Assembly (NCBI GenBank): GCA_030154265.1
Contig: JASKKH010000002.1
Coordinates: 54,791-118,790, forward strand
Origin: Clostridia bacterium
GTDB taxonomy: Bacteria; Bacillota; DSM-521; Neomoorellales; Neomoorellaceae
Reading direction: 5' to 3'
Length of the DNA: 64,000 nt
In this document: positions 56,620 to 64,000 of the stretch, piece after piece
How positions within the stretch are numbered: the stretch's first letter is position 1
Layout: each line of letters starts with the position of its first letter
Notes under the pieces: model-generated
Seen by the model: the letters and a program-made list of their open reading frames with translations, nothing else
What the model was told of the DNA's origin: nothing
Database searches by the model: none
Translations under genes and position numbers: made by a program

Positions 56620-57207
56620 ATGAAACAGCCCAAAATTTTTGTCGCCTGTGCTGATTTAGCCGCTCGGCAAAATTTAAAGTACATGTTAGTTCGAGGAGGT
56701 TATGTAATTGCCGGTGAAGCTTCGGACAGTAGTCAGGCTTTACGAATGATCAGAACACTTCAGCCTAACCTGGTACTATTAGATACTGACATTAAAGGTA
56801 CCAGTGCTATAGAAGTGGCGAAGATTATAGACGAAGACCGGGTAGCCCCAATTATCCTGATATCTTCTTCGTGGCAACGTAATCAAATTATCCGAAGACA
56901 AAATTTCCCGGCTTTTGCTTATCTAATTAAGCCCATACAGGAAAGCACCTTATTTCCTGCTGTGGAGGCGGCCCTTACTAATTTCCGGAAAGTATGTAGC
57001 TTGGAAAAGGAAATAGATAAGCTAAAGGAAACCTTAGCCTCTCGAAAACTTGTTGAACGGGCAAAAGGTATTCTTATGGATACGATGGGATTGTCCGAAG
57101 CGGAAGCTTATCGGCGAATGCAACGACAAAGTATGGATCGTTGTGTTCCGATGAGAAGTATTGCAGAAGCTATAATAGTTGCACATGATTTACAAACAAA
57201 AAGTTAG
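56620..57207 (+). CDS. ANTAR-domain response regulator (RNA-binding antiterminator)
   Basis: Residues 1-125 form a receiver domain: the phosphorylatable aspartate is in LVLLDTDIKG near residue 55 and the switch lysine in YLIKPI near 107. After a coiled-coil linker (SLEKEIDKLKETLASRKLVE), residues about 140-190 form the ANTAR domain with ERAKGILMDTMGLSEAEAYR and MRSIAEAII. Such proteins bind paired hexaloop hairpins and prevent termination. No histidine kinase gene is nearby in this window. It lies between amt-glnB and glnA-2, and the leaders of these genes and of glnA-1 carry matching hairpins, so it is very probably their regulator. ATG 56620 is preceded by GAGGGGGAC. Confidence 0.95.
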   Translation: MKQPKIFVACADLAARQNLKYMLVRGGYVIAGEASDSSQALRMIRTLQPNLVLLDTDIKGTSAIEVAKIIDEDRVAPIILISSSWQRNQIIRRQNFPAFAYLIKPIQESTLFPAVEAALTNFRKVCSLEKEIDKLKETLASRKLVERAKGILMDTMGLSEAEAYRRMQRQSMDRCVPMRSIAEAIIVAHDLQTKS

Positions 57208-57219
57208 TTTTTTTAAGTA

Positions 57220-57247
57220 TTAACAAGATTAAATGGCTTTATATAAT
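57220..57247 (+). promoter_or_regulatory. Candidate SigA promoter for glnA-2
   Basis: TTAACA at 57220-57225, 16 bases, TATAAT at 57242-57247. It implies a leader of about 155 bases before the glnA-2 start. Confidence 0.6.
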
Positions 57248-57291
57248 GGAGATTATTAATTATTGATTTTTGTTACAAGTTTATAGTTTTT

Positions 57292-57352
57292 TGGGCAACG
57301 GCGTCCAAACAAGTCAGTTTTTGATTTGTAAGGACGCTTTTAATTTTATTGC
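57292..57352 (+). promoter_or_regulatory. ANTAR-type hairpin overlapping a terminator, glnA-2 leader
   Basis: TGGGC (57292-57296), loop AACGGC, GTCCA (57303-57307): a hexaloop with A1 and G4. Its 3' arm overlaps the 5' arm GCGTCC (57301-57306) of a terminator whose 3' arm is GGACGC (57332-57337), extended inside by ACAAGTCA/TGATTTGT, then TTTTAATTTTATT. I did not find a convincing first hairpin, unlike in the glnA-1 and amt leaders. Confidence 0.65.
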
Positions 57353-57407
57353 TGGTAATTAATGGTTGATGGTAATTATGGTGGAGGGATTTAAGGAGGT
57401 CTACAAC

Positions 57408-58742
57408 ATGAATGATAAGGAAAAACGGGCTGCGGTTTTACACCAAGCCGAAGAATTAGGAGTAAAATTCGTTCGTCTCCAGTTTACTGATATATTTGGG
57501 GTACTAAAAAACGTAGCAATTCCTGTTGAACAATTACCTAAGGCTCTTAATAATGAACTTATGTTTGATGGTTCTTCTATTGAAGGCTTTGTACGTATTG
57601 AGGAATCTGATATGTATTTACATCCTGATCCTGATACATTTGTGGTTTTTCCTTGGCGGCCTCATGAAGGGATGGTAGCTCGTCTCATTTGTGATGTTTA
57701 TGGCCCCGATGGTATTCCATTTTCAGGTTGTCCTCGTAGTACATTAAAACGGGTTCTCTCAGAAGCTGCAGCTATGGGTTTTACCATGAATGTTGGTCCC
57801 GAAGCTGAGTTTTTCCTTTTTCATACCGATGCTTCTGGAAAACCTACCTTAGATACTCATGATAGTGCAGGTTACTTTGACCTTACTCCAGTTGATTTAG
57901 GTGAAGATGCTCGTCGGGATATGGTACTTACTTTGGAACAGATGGGATTTGAAATTGAGGCTTCACACCATGAAGTGGCTCCCGGTCAGCATGAAATAGA
58001 TTTTAAGTATGCTGATGCTTTGGCAACAGCAGATCGTATTACTACTTTTAAATTTGTTGTAAGGACTATTGCTCAAAGACACGGGCTCCATGCTACCTTT
58101 ATGCCGAAACCTATTTATGGTATTAACGGTTCAGGCATGCACTGCAATCTTTCGCTATCTAAAGACGGGAAAAACGCTTTTTATGATCCAAAAGGAGAAC
58201 AAGGTTTAAGTGAGACAGCTTACCAGTTTATTGCTGGTATTATGGCTCATGCTAAGGCTTTGACGGCTATTACCAATCCAACGGTTAATTCATATAAGCG
58301 TCTTGTACCAGGTTATGAGGCTCCCGTTTATATTGCTTGGTCGCCAAGAAACCGTAGTCCCTTAATCAGAGTACCTGCTAAGCGTGGAGCATCTACACGT
58401 ATAGAGGTTCGCCACCCGGATCCTTCATGTAATCCTTATTTGGCAATTGCGGTGCTTCTAAAAGCTGGTCTAGATGGCATTAAGAGAGGATTAACTCCTC
58501 CAAAGCCAACTGATAAAAATATTTTTGCCATGAAACCTGAAGAATTGAAAAAGGAAGGTATTGATATTTTACCGCTTAATTTAGAAGAAGCATTAGAGGC
58601 CTTAGCTGAAGATGAAGTTATTCGTGACGCTCTAGGTTCCCATATATATAATCGATTCTCTTTCGCCAAAGAAATGGAAGCTAAAGAGTACCGTACCAGG
58701 GTACATCAATGGGAGATAGATCAGTATCTTACTAAATTTTAA
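57408..58742 (+). CDS. glnA: Glutamine synthetase type I, copy 2
   Basis: A 444-residue GSI-alpha enzyme closely resembling copy 1. Conserved features include [56 protein letters not shown] (copy 1 has HTHQSL) and [22 protein letters not shown] 57408 is backed by AAGGAGGT; an earlier in-frame ATG at 57366 has a poorer site and would add 14 residues. It heads the glutamate synthase genes, only 60 bases upstream of the amidotransferase, so GS and GOGAT may be one transcription unit. Confidence 0.96.
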   Translation: MNDKEKRAAVLHQAEELGVKFVRLQFTDIFGVLKNVAIPVEQLPKALNNELMFDGSSIEGFVRIEESDMYLHPDPDTFVVFPWRPHEGMVARLICDVYGPDGIPFSGCPRSTLKRVLSEAAAMGFTMNVGPEAEFFLFHTDASGKPTLDTHDSAGYFDLTPVDLGEDARRDMVLTLEQMGFEIEASHHEVAPGQHEIDFKYADALATADRITTFKFVVRTIAQRHGLHATFMPKPIYGINGSGMHCNLSLSKDGKNAFYDPKGEQGLSETAYQFIAGIMAHAKALTAITNPTVNSYKRLVPGYEAPVYIAWSPRNRSPLIRVPAKRGASTRIEVRHPDPSCNPYLAIAVLLKAGLDGIKRGLTPPKPTDKNIFAMKPEELKKEGIDILPLNLEEALEALAEDEVIRDALGSHIYNRFSFAKEMEAKEYRTRVHQWEIDQYLTKF

Positions 58743-58802
58743 AAGTTCTAGATTATAAGTGATTTATTATAAATTTATTAAGCAAAATTGGAGGGAACAA
58801 CG

Positions 58803-59909
58803 ATGTTCAGGGAGGGAGAATACCGGATACCCTCAGGATGTGCTATCAGTGGATTTATTAATAAAGATGGTCACCGAGTTGACGGTAGCGCTATAGTTAA
58901 ATCTATTGCTCTCATGCACGAACGCTCAAATGGCCTGGGTGGAGGTTTTGCTGCCTATGGCATCTATCCGGAATATAAGGACTATTATGCGTTACATCTT
59001 CTTTTTGAAGATAAGGAGAGCCGTAATCAGGTTGAAGAGTTAATAAAAGATAACTTTTATATAGAAGTTGAAGACCGTATTCCCAGTCGAAATGTTAAAA
59101 GCATCGGTAAGGCCCCTATGCTTTGGCGTTATTTCGTTACGCCTCGGTTGTCTAAAATTGAAGAAGCACAGGATACAGAAGAAAATTTTATGACTGAACT
59201 AGTTATGCGTATCAATGCTTCTGTAAGTGGTGCATATGTAATTTCCAGTGGTAAAAATATGGGGGCTTTTAAAGGAGTGGGTTATCCAGAGGATATAGGT
59301 GAATTTTATCGTTTGGATGAATACAAGGCTTATAGCTGGATTGCCCACGGCCGCTTTCCTACCAATACACCCGGTTGGTGGGGTGGGGCCCATCCTTTTA
59401 CTTTGTTAGATTGGTCAGTTGTTCATAATGGAGAGGTTTCTTCCTACGGGGCTAATCGACGTTTTTTAGAAATGTATAATTATAAGATCACTTTACAGAC
59501 AGATACCGAAGTTATTGCTTATGCTATAGACCTATTGGTTCACCACCATAAACTTCCGTTAGAATTGGCAGCTAAAGTATTGGCAGCTCCATTTTGGCAA
59601 GAGATAGATCGGTTACCAGCACAGGAACGTGAACTGTGTACACGTTTACGTGTCGTCTATGGCAGTCTTTTGCTAAATGGTCCTTTTTCAATCATTGTCG
59701 GTTTTAATGGAGGTATTATGGCACTAAATGACCGTTTGAAGTTACGACCTTTGGCAGCTGCTTGTTATAAATCGACTTTGTATGTTGCTAGTGAAGAAGC
59801 GGCCATCCGAGAAATTTGTCCTGACGTTGAAAAGCTTTGGTATCCAAAAGGTGGAGAACCGGTTATTGGTCGCTTGGAGGAGGAAGCTCAATGTCGACTT
59901 TCAGCCTAA
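58803..59909 (+). CDS. Glutamate synthase amidotransferase subunit (GltB domain 1, class II)
   Basis: This subunit releases ammonia from glutamine for glutamate synthesis. The candidate nucleophile cysteine lies near residue 13 in the IPSGCAISGF motif, and class II glutaminase elements follow: IAHGRFPTNTPGWWGGAHPF and VVHNGEVSSYGANRRFLEM, then LQTDTEVIAYAID. Length is 368 residues from ATG 58803 (ribosome site GGAGGG); an in-frame TTG at 58788 overlaps that site. In this archaeal-type arrangement GltB is split into separate genes, all present in order downstream. Confidence 0.88.
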   Translation: MFREGEYRIPSGCAISGFINKDGHRVDGSAIVKSIALMHERSNGLGGGFAAYGIYPEYKDYYALHLLFEDKESRNQVEELIKDNFYIEVEDRIPSRNVKSIGKAPMLWRYFVTPRLSKIEEAQDTEENFMTELVMRINASVSGAYVISSGKNMGAFKGVGYPEDIGEFYRLDEYKAYSWIAHGRFPTNTPGWWGGAHPFTLLDWSVVHNGEVSSYGANRRFLEMYNYKITLQTDTEVIAYAIDLLVHHHKLPLELAAKVLAAPFWQEIDRLPAQERELCTRLRVVYGSLLLNGPFSIIVGFNGGIMALNDRLKLRPLAAACYKSTLYVASEEAAIREICPDVEKLWYPKGGEPVIGRLEEEAQCRLSA

Positions 59910-61405
59910 AAACATCTGAATTCAGTGTAATTCGCGATGAAAATAAATGTATTAAATGTTTGGCCTGTGTGCGTCAGTGTGGTTTTGACTGCCATCAGTA
60001 CGATGAAGAAAATGATAGTCTTTATACTATTGATGCTAATTGTGTCAATTGTCAGCGTTGTGTTTATATATGTCCGGCAGATGCCTTAAAAATATATGAA
60101 AACCCTAAACCAATGCGTTCTAATAATTATTGGTCTGCAAATGATTTAAAGAATATCTATAAACAGGCGGAAACAGGTGGTGTACTTTTGACTGGCATGG
60201 GGAATGACAAGGCATTTCCCGGTTATTTTGATAGATTGGTTCTTAATGCTAGTCAGGTTACTAATCCTTCTATTGATCCCTTAAGGGAACCAATGGAAAT
60301 AAGAACTTATTTAGGCAGGCGAACTGAGCCTATAGCCCTTCAAAAACAAAAAGAAAAAGATAAAACACAAACGCCTATTGTACCCATTGAAACACCTATA
60401 ATGTTTGCAGGTATTTCATATGGGGCTATCAGTCATCAGGCATTTGAAGCCCTTGCACGTGCGGCTAAGGAATTTGGAACTATGTTTAATACAGGGGAAG
60501 GGGGTCTTCCAAAGGATTTATACCAGTACGGGGACAATGCTATTGTTCAGGTGGCTTCAGGACGTTTCGGTGTTCATTCTGATTATTTAAACGTTGGACG
60601 TATTATCGAAATTAAAATCGGGCAGGGGGCTAAGCCTGGCATTGGAGGACACTTACCTGGTGAAAAGATCACTGAGGAGATTTCCACTACACGTATGATA
60701 CCCGAAGGTACCGACGCCCTTTCGCCAGCTCCTCATCATGATATTTACTCAATCGAAGACTTAAGACAGTTGATCTTTACTTTAAAGGAAGCTACACGTT
60801 ACGAGAAACCAATATCTGTAAAAATATCGGCGGTTCATAATGTAGCAGCTATTGCTAGTGGTATTGCTCGAGCTGGGGCAGATATTATTGCCGTAGACGG
60901 TTTTCGTGGTGGCACTGGTGCAGCTCCTTTAATGATCCGTGATCATGTTGGCATTCCTATTGAATTAGCTATTGCTGCTATTGATCAACGTTTACGTGAC
61001 GAGGGTATACGGAATAGTGTAACTTTAGTAGCTGCTGGGGGCTTTCGGTGTAGTGCTGATGTAGTTAAGGCCATAGCTTTAGGGGCTGATGCGGTTTATA
61101 TTGGTACAGCAGCTTTAATTGCTTTGGGATGCCATCTTTGCCAAAAATGTTATACCGGTAAATGTAGTTGGGGGATCGCTACCCAGGATCCTTATAAAAC
61201 ACGAAGGCTTAATCCAGAACTCGGAGCAGAACGTTTATACAATCTACTTCGGGGTTGGTCCCATGAAATTAAGGAGATGTTAGGTGGAATGGGCATAAAT
61301 TCTATTGAGAGTTTAAAAGGTAATCGTTTGCATTTAAGAGGAGTAGGACTGAACGAAGTAGAATTAAATCTCTTAGGTGTGAAACATGCTGGGGAGGCTA
61401 TTTAG
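59891..61405 (+). CDS. Glutamate synthase FMN/Fe-S catalytic subunit (GltB domain 2) with ferredoxin domain
   Basis: An N-terminal two-cluster ferredoxin region (CIKCLACVRQCGFDC and CVNCQRCVYICP) is fused to the glutamate synthase barrel. The latter shows GEGGLPKDLY, KIGQGAKPGIGGHLPGEK, VDGFRGGTGAAPLMI, ALGADAVYIGTAALIALGC and CQKCYTGKCSWGIATQDP, typical of the FMN and 3Fe-4S sites. It forms glutamate from 2-oxoglutarate and ammonia. ATG 59891 overlaps the preceding gene by 19 bases and has GGAGGAAG upstream. Length is 504 residues. Confidence 0.93.
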   Translation: MSTFSLKTSEFSVIRDENKCIKCLACVRQCGFDCHQYDEENDSLYTIDANCVNCQRCVYICPADALKIYENPKPMRSNNYWSANDLKNIYKQAETGGVLLTGMGNDKAFPGYFDRLVLNASQVTNPSIDPLREPMEIRTYLGRRTEPIALQKQKEKDKTQTPIVPIETPIMFAGISYGAISHQAFEALARAAKEFGTMFNTGEGGLPKDLYQYGDNAIVQVASGRFGVHSDYLNVGRIIEIKIGQGAKPGIGGHLPGEKITEEISTTRMIPEGTDALSPAPHHDIYSIEDLRQLIFTLKEATRYEKPISVKISAVHNVAAIASGIARAGADIIAVDGFRGGTGAAPLMIRDHVGIPIELAIAAIDQRLRDEGIRNSVTLVAAGGFRCSADVVKAIALGADAVYIGTAALIALGCHLCQKCYTGKCSWGIATQDPYKTRRLNPELGAERLYNLLRGWSHEIKEMLGGMGINSIESLKGNRLHLRGVGLNEVELNLLGVKHAGEAI

Positions 61406-61420
61406 AAGGAGGAAACGCTA

Positions 61421-61876
61421 TTGAAGAAAGTATATGCCCGGCCAGCCTACTGTATGAACTGTCATTTATGCGAGGTAAATTGTATTGTAGCACATTCTAA
61501 GAGTCGAAATTTACTCAAAGCATTTAAAAAGGAAAAGTTAAGAGGAACAGCTCGTGTTTTTGTTGAAGAGAGGAAGCCTATTTCAATAGCCGTTCAGTGT
61601 CGCCACTGTAATGACCCCCGTTGTGTAGCAGGTTGTATTTCAGGAGCCATGGTAAAAGATACTGAGACCGGTATTGTTTATTGTCAAGAAGAAAAGTGTG
61701 TAGGGTGTTGGACCTGTGTAGTCAGTTGTCCTTATGGTGTTATTAGACCTATAGAGATAGATGGTCGTAAGCTACCTTTAAAATGTGATCTTTGTAAGGA
61801 ATACGAAGAACCTGCATGTGTAGTTGGTTGTCCTAATAAGGCTTTGGTTTTTGAGGAAAGGGGGGCAGAGGTATGA
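61421..61876 (+). CDS. Multi-cluster 4Fe-4S ferredoxin subunit of the glutamate synthase operon
   Basis: A 151-residue protein with four cysteine groups: CMNCHLCEVNC, CRHCNDPRCVAGC, CVGCWTCVVSC and CDLCKEYEEPACVVGC. This is the arrangement of HycB/DmsB-type electron-transfer subunits. It probably passes electrons between the flavoprotein (next gene) and the synthase subunit. TTG start at 61421 behind AAGGAGGAAA; its stop overlaps the next ATG. Confidence 0.9.
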   Translation: MKKVYARPAYCMNCHLCEVNCIVAHSKSRNLLKAFKKEKLRGTARVFVEERKPISIAVQCRHCNDPRCVAGCISGAMVKDTETGIVYCQEEKCVGCWTCVVSCPYGVIRPIEIDGRKLPLKCDLCKEYEEPACVVGCPNKALVFEERGAEV

Positions 61877-63105
61877 ACTATGTGATAATAGGTAATTCAG
61901 TTGCTGCAGTTCATGCTGTAATGGGTATTCGAGAATATGATCAGGATAATCCTATTACTATTATTTCTGCAGAAAATTATTATGCTTATGGGCGGCCCCT
62001 TATCTCGTATTGGCTGGAGGGCCGGGTAAAGAATAAAAATATTCTTTACCGACCTGAAGAGTTTTATAAAGAAAATAAGGTGCAGCTCCTTTTAGGTCGT
62101 CGGGCAGTAAGTATAAATCCAGATAGTAAGCAGGTAGAACTGGATGATGGTAACTTTTTATCATATGATCGTTTACTCATAGCTACTGGTGGGCGGCCTT
62201 TTATACCTGAAATTAAAGGATTAAACCCTAAAAACCATTTTACTTTTATGAATTATGATGATGTCCGTAAATTGGAACCTGTTGCTGCCCCAGGTAAGGA
62301 AGCAGTAGTAATAGGAGCTGGACCTACTGGCTTGAAGGCTATGGAAAGCTTGGTTAAACGTGGTGTCAGGGTTACTCTAGTTGAATTGGCTGATCGTGTT
62401 TGGTCCCAGGCTCTGGATGCTGAGGCAGCAAGTATGGTTACCAGTTTTTTGCAACAAAGGGGCGTTAACTTATATTTAAATGATACTGTTCAAAGTATTG
62501 AACAGAAAAAAAATGACCGTTTAGATATTAAACTTAACTCTGGTTGTGAATTACAGAGTGATCTATTAGTACTTGCTATAGGTGTAAGGCCTAATGTGGA
62601 ATTATTAAAAAGTATCCCTGGGGTTAACATTAATCGTGGCGTAGTAGTAGGGCCTGATCTAAACATAGGATTACCTGATGTCTATGCAGCAGGAGATGTT
62701 GTAGCTGACAGTCCACCCCTTTTTCCTCATGCCGCTGTCCAGGGTAGAATAGCTGGGCGTAACATGGCAGGTAATAATGATAATTATAAACCTATACCTC
62801 CTTATAATGCTTTAGGTATTCTAGGCCTTAATATTGTTAGTATGGGTAATAGTATAGCTTCAGATGAAAATTATGAACTTTTAGTTGAGACTGAAAGAGA
62901 GGCTTTGATATACCGCAAGTTAGTTATAAAAGAAAATCGATTAGTAGGCGGATTAATGATTAATAAAATAGATCGAGCTGGAATTTATCATAAGCTTATT
63001 GAAGAAGGTGCCGATATAACTTCAATCAAGGATGAATTATTAAATCCTAATTTTGGCCTATTAAGTTTTCCGGAACCTGTTTGGCAGAGACAATTGGCAC
63101 ATTGA
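61873..63105 (+). CDS. FAD/NAD(P)-dependent oxidoreductase of the glutamate synthase operon
   Basis: The 410-residue flavoprotein has an N-terminal FAD-binding region (YVIIGNSVAAVHAV), a second dinucleotide motif VVIGAGPTGLKAMESLVKRG near residue 145, and the FAD-contact sequence VYAAGDVVADSPPLFPHAAV. It belongs to the class I pyridine nucleotide-disulphide reductase-like group (NADH oxidase / nitrite reductase-like) without a redox-active cysteine pair. It likely feeds electrons from NAD(P)H to glutamate synthase. ATG overlaps the preceding stop by four bases. Confidence 0.9.
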   Translation: MNYVIIGNSVAAVHAVMGIREYDQDNPITIISAENYYAYGRPLISYWLEGRVKNKNILYRPEEFYKENKVQLLLGRRAVSINPDSKQVELDDGNFLSYDRLLIATGGRPFIPEIKGLNPKNHFTFMNYDDVRKLEPVAAPGKEAVVIGAGPTGLKAMESLVKRGVRVTLVELADRVWSQALDAEAASMVTSFLQQRGVNLYLNDTVQSIEQKKNDRLDIKLNSGCELQSDLLVLAIGVRPNVELLKSIPGVNINRGVVVGPDLNIGLPDVYAAGDVVADSPPLFPHAAVQGRIAGRNMAGNNDNYKPIPPYNALGILGLNIVSMGNSIASDENYELLVETEREALIYRKLVIKENRLVGGLMINKIDRAGIYHKLIEEGADITSIKDELLNPNFGLLSFPEPVWQRQLAH

Positions 63106-63115
63106 GGTGAAATGG

Positions 63116-63853
63116 ATGGAGATTATAAATGCTCAAGGTTTATCTTATCAAACTTTAAATGAGTCGATAAGAAGGCTTTTGGATAATGGCTGTAATGAGC
63201 TAGTTTTAAAAGGAGTTAACGGTCAACGTTATATAGGCACAGGTATACAAAGTAAGGCTCGTATGGAAATTTATGGTGTGCCGGGTAATAACTTAGGTGC
63301 GCTAATGGATGGTCCAGAGATAGAAGTTTTTAATAATGCGCAAGATGGCGTTGGTAATACCATGAATGAAGGTACGCTTATTGTACATGGTAGTACTGCT
63401 GATATTACTGGCTACTCTATGCGAGGTGGTCGTATCTTTATTCGTGGTGATGTTGGTTACCGGGTAGGTATTCATATGAAGGCTTTCCGTGAGAAAAATC
63501 CTCTGATTGTAATTGGTGGTAAGGCTGGCGACTTTCTTGGTGAGTATATGGCCGGTGGAACTTTGGTTCTTTTGGGGTTAGATTTAAAACCTGATGAAGA
63601 TATAGTCGGAAATTTCGTAGCTACTGGTATGCATGGTGGTGAAATTTTCATCCGTGGTCATATTGATCCGGCTGTCTTAGGGAAAGAAGTAAAAGCCGTC
63701 AAGCCTACAAAAGAGGATGATAACAGACTACGGCAAATAATTGGGGATTTTTCTAATTATTTTGATGTAAAAGCCGAAAAAATATTAGACTATCCTTTTA
63801 CAAAGCTTATACCTTATAACAAACGCCCCTATGGTACCCTTTATGCTTATTAA
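63116..63853 (+). CDS. Glutamate synthase GXGXG-domain subunit (GltB domain 3)
   Basis: The protein folds as a right-handed beta-helix, the C-terminal domain of large GltB proteins. Repeated glycine motifs are visible: GNNLGALMDGPEIEVFNNAQ, DGVGNTMNEGTLIVHGSTAD, GYSMRGGRIFIRGDVGYRVG and GGKAGDFLGEYMAGGTLVLL. It contributes structure rather than catalysis. ATG 63116 is well spaced from GAGGTGA; GTG 63107 overlaps that site and would add three residues. It is the last gene of the operon in the window. Confidence 0.92.
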   Translation: MEIINAQGLSYQTLNESIRRLLDNGCNELVLKGVNGQRYIGTGIQSKARMEIYGVPGNNLGALMDGPEIEVFNNAQDGVGNTMNEGTLIVHGSTADITGYSMRGGRIFIRGDVGYRVGIHMKAFREKNPLIVIGGKAGDFLGEYMAGGTLVLLGLDLKPDEDIVGNFVATGMHGGEIFIRGHIDPAVLGKEVKAVKPTKEDDNRLRQIIGDFSNYFDVKAEKILDYPFTKLIPYNKRPYGTLYAY

Positions 63854-64000
63854 ACAGGTACCAACCTTTTTGCAATAGCAAAACTATTACTTTAAAAAGA
63901 ATGTTAATTGTAAAATGAAATGCAACAAGCCCAAAAAGTAGAACCACAGCGTGAAACCTAGTATGATATTGGTGTCGAATCAAATACATACGGAGGTTTC
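63854..64000 (+). other. Intergenic end of window
   Basis: No gene or terminator is evident. The final bases ACGGAGGTTTC look like the ribosome site of a gene that starts outside the window. Confidence 0.4.

Noticed and set aside
57254..57292. A first ANTAR hairpin in the glnA-2 leader
   Set aside because: Candidate loops such as ATTGAT have no pairing flanks. Only the second hairpin is supported.
1..64000. CRISPR arrays, tRNA, rRNA, insertion sequences or prophage
   Set aside because: No regularly spaced repeats, no tRNA- or rRNA-like sequence and no transposase or integrase reading frame were recognised anywhere in the window.

Overview
The window reads as the chromosome of an endospore-forming, anaerobic, low-to-medium G+C Firmicute, most like the Peptococcaceae (Desulfotomaculum and relatives). 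The reasons are spoIIP, spoIVA and a gerA-type germination operon, abundant TTG and GTG starts with strong AGGAGG-type ribosome sites, a five-gene ferredoxin-type glutamate synthase, and heavy use of corrinoid riboswitches. The species cannot be named from the sequence alone.

Layout. (1) 0-9.4 kb is a housekeeping and sporulation block on the + strand: the end of a DUF1614 membrane protein, spoIIP, two DUF3189 genes, a DUF512 radical-SAM protein, der, plsY, gpsA, spoIVA behind a SigE-like promoter, and a FadR-type GntR regulator. (2) 9.5-38.4 kb is an accessory island governed by three cobalamin riboswitches. It holds a SPASM radical-SAM protein, an ABC exporter, two CobN/BchH-like chelatase large subunits, CbiZ, a secreted protein with a copper-amine-oxidase-N-like tail, two AAA+ chelatase subunits (one with a VWA domain, one with a His-rich tail), a complete ECF importer, two related beta-propeller lipoproteins, two nitrilase-family proteins and two Gate-domain membrane proteins. 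(3) 38.5-39.5 kb carries HD-GYP debris. (4) 39.5-44.4 kb is hom-thrC-thrB-lysC and a very small LysM protein. (5) 44.4-50.5 kb on the - strand holds a decayed asnB, a second DUF1614 gene and gerAA-gerAB-gerAC plus a small membrane protein. (6) 50.5-64 kb is a nitrogen-assimilation region: glnA, a broken amt with glnB, an ANTAR response regulator, a second glnA and a glutamate synthase operon.

How the genes work together. The strongest regulatory story is in region 6. The leaders of glnA-1 and amt each carry two short hairpins with six-base loops of the form A-N-N-G-N-N, the second overlapping an intrinsic terminator. This is the RNA architecture recognised by ANTAR antiterminators, and an ANTAR regulator is encoded between them. 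The glnA-2 leader and the regulator's own leader carry one such hairpin each. In region 2 the riboswitches, CbiZ, two chelatase large subunits, their ATPases and a dedicated ECF transporter point to a corrinoid or other tetrapyrrole capture and metal-insertion system. Its actual substrate cannot be read from sequence.

Caveat. At least eight loci are broken (cobN-2, lipoprotein 2, nitrilase 2, Gate 2, HD-GYP, asnB, an epoxyqueuosine-reductase-like gene, amt), while the core genes are intact. Some lesions sit in A7 runs and could be sequencing errors. Others (asnB, HD-GYP) look like real decay.
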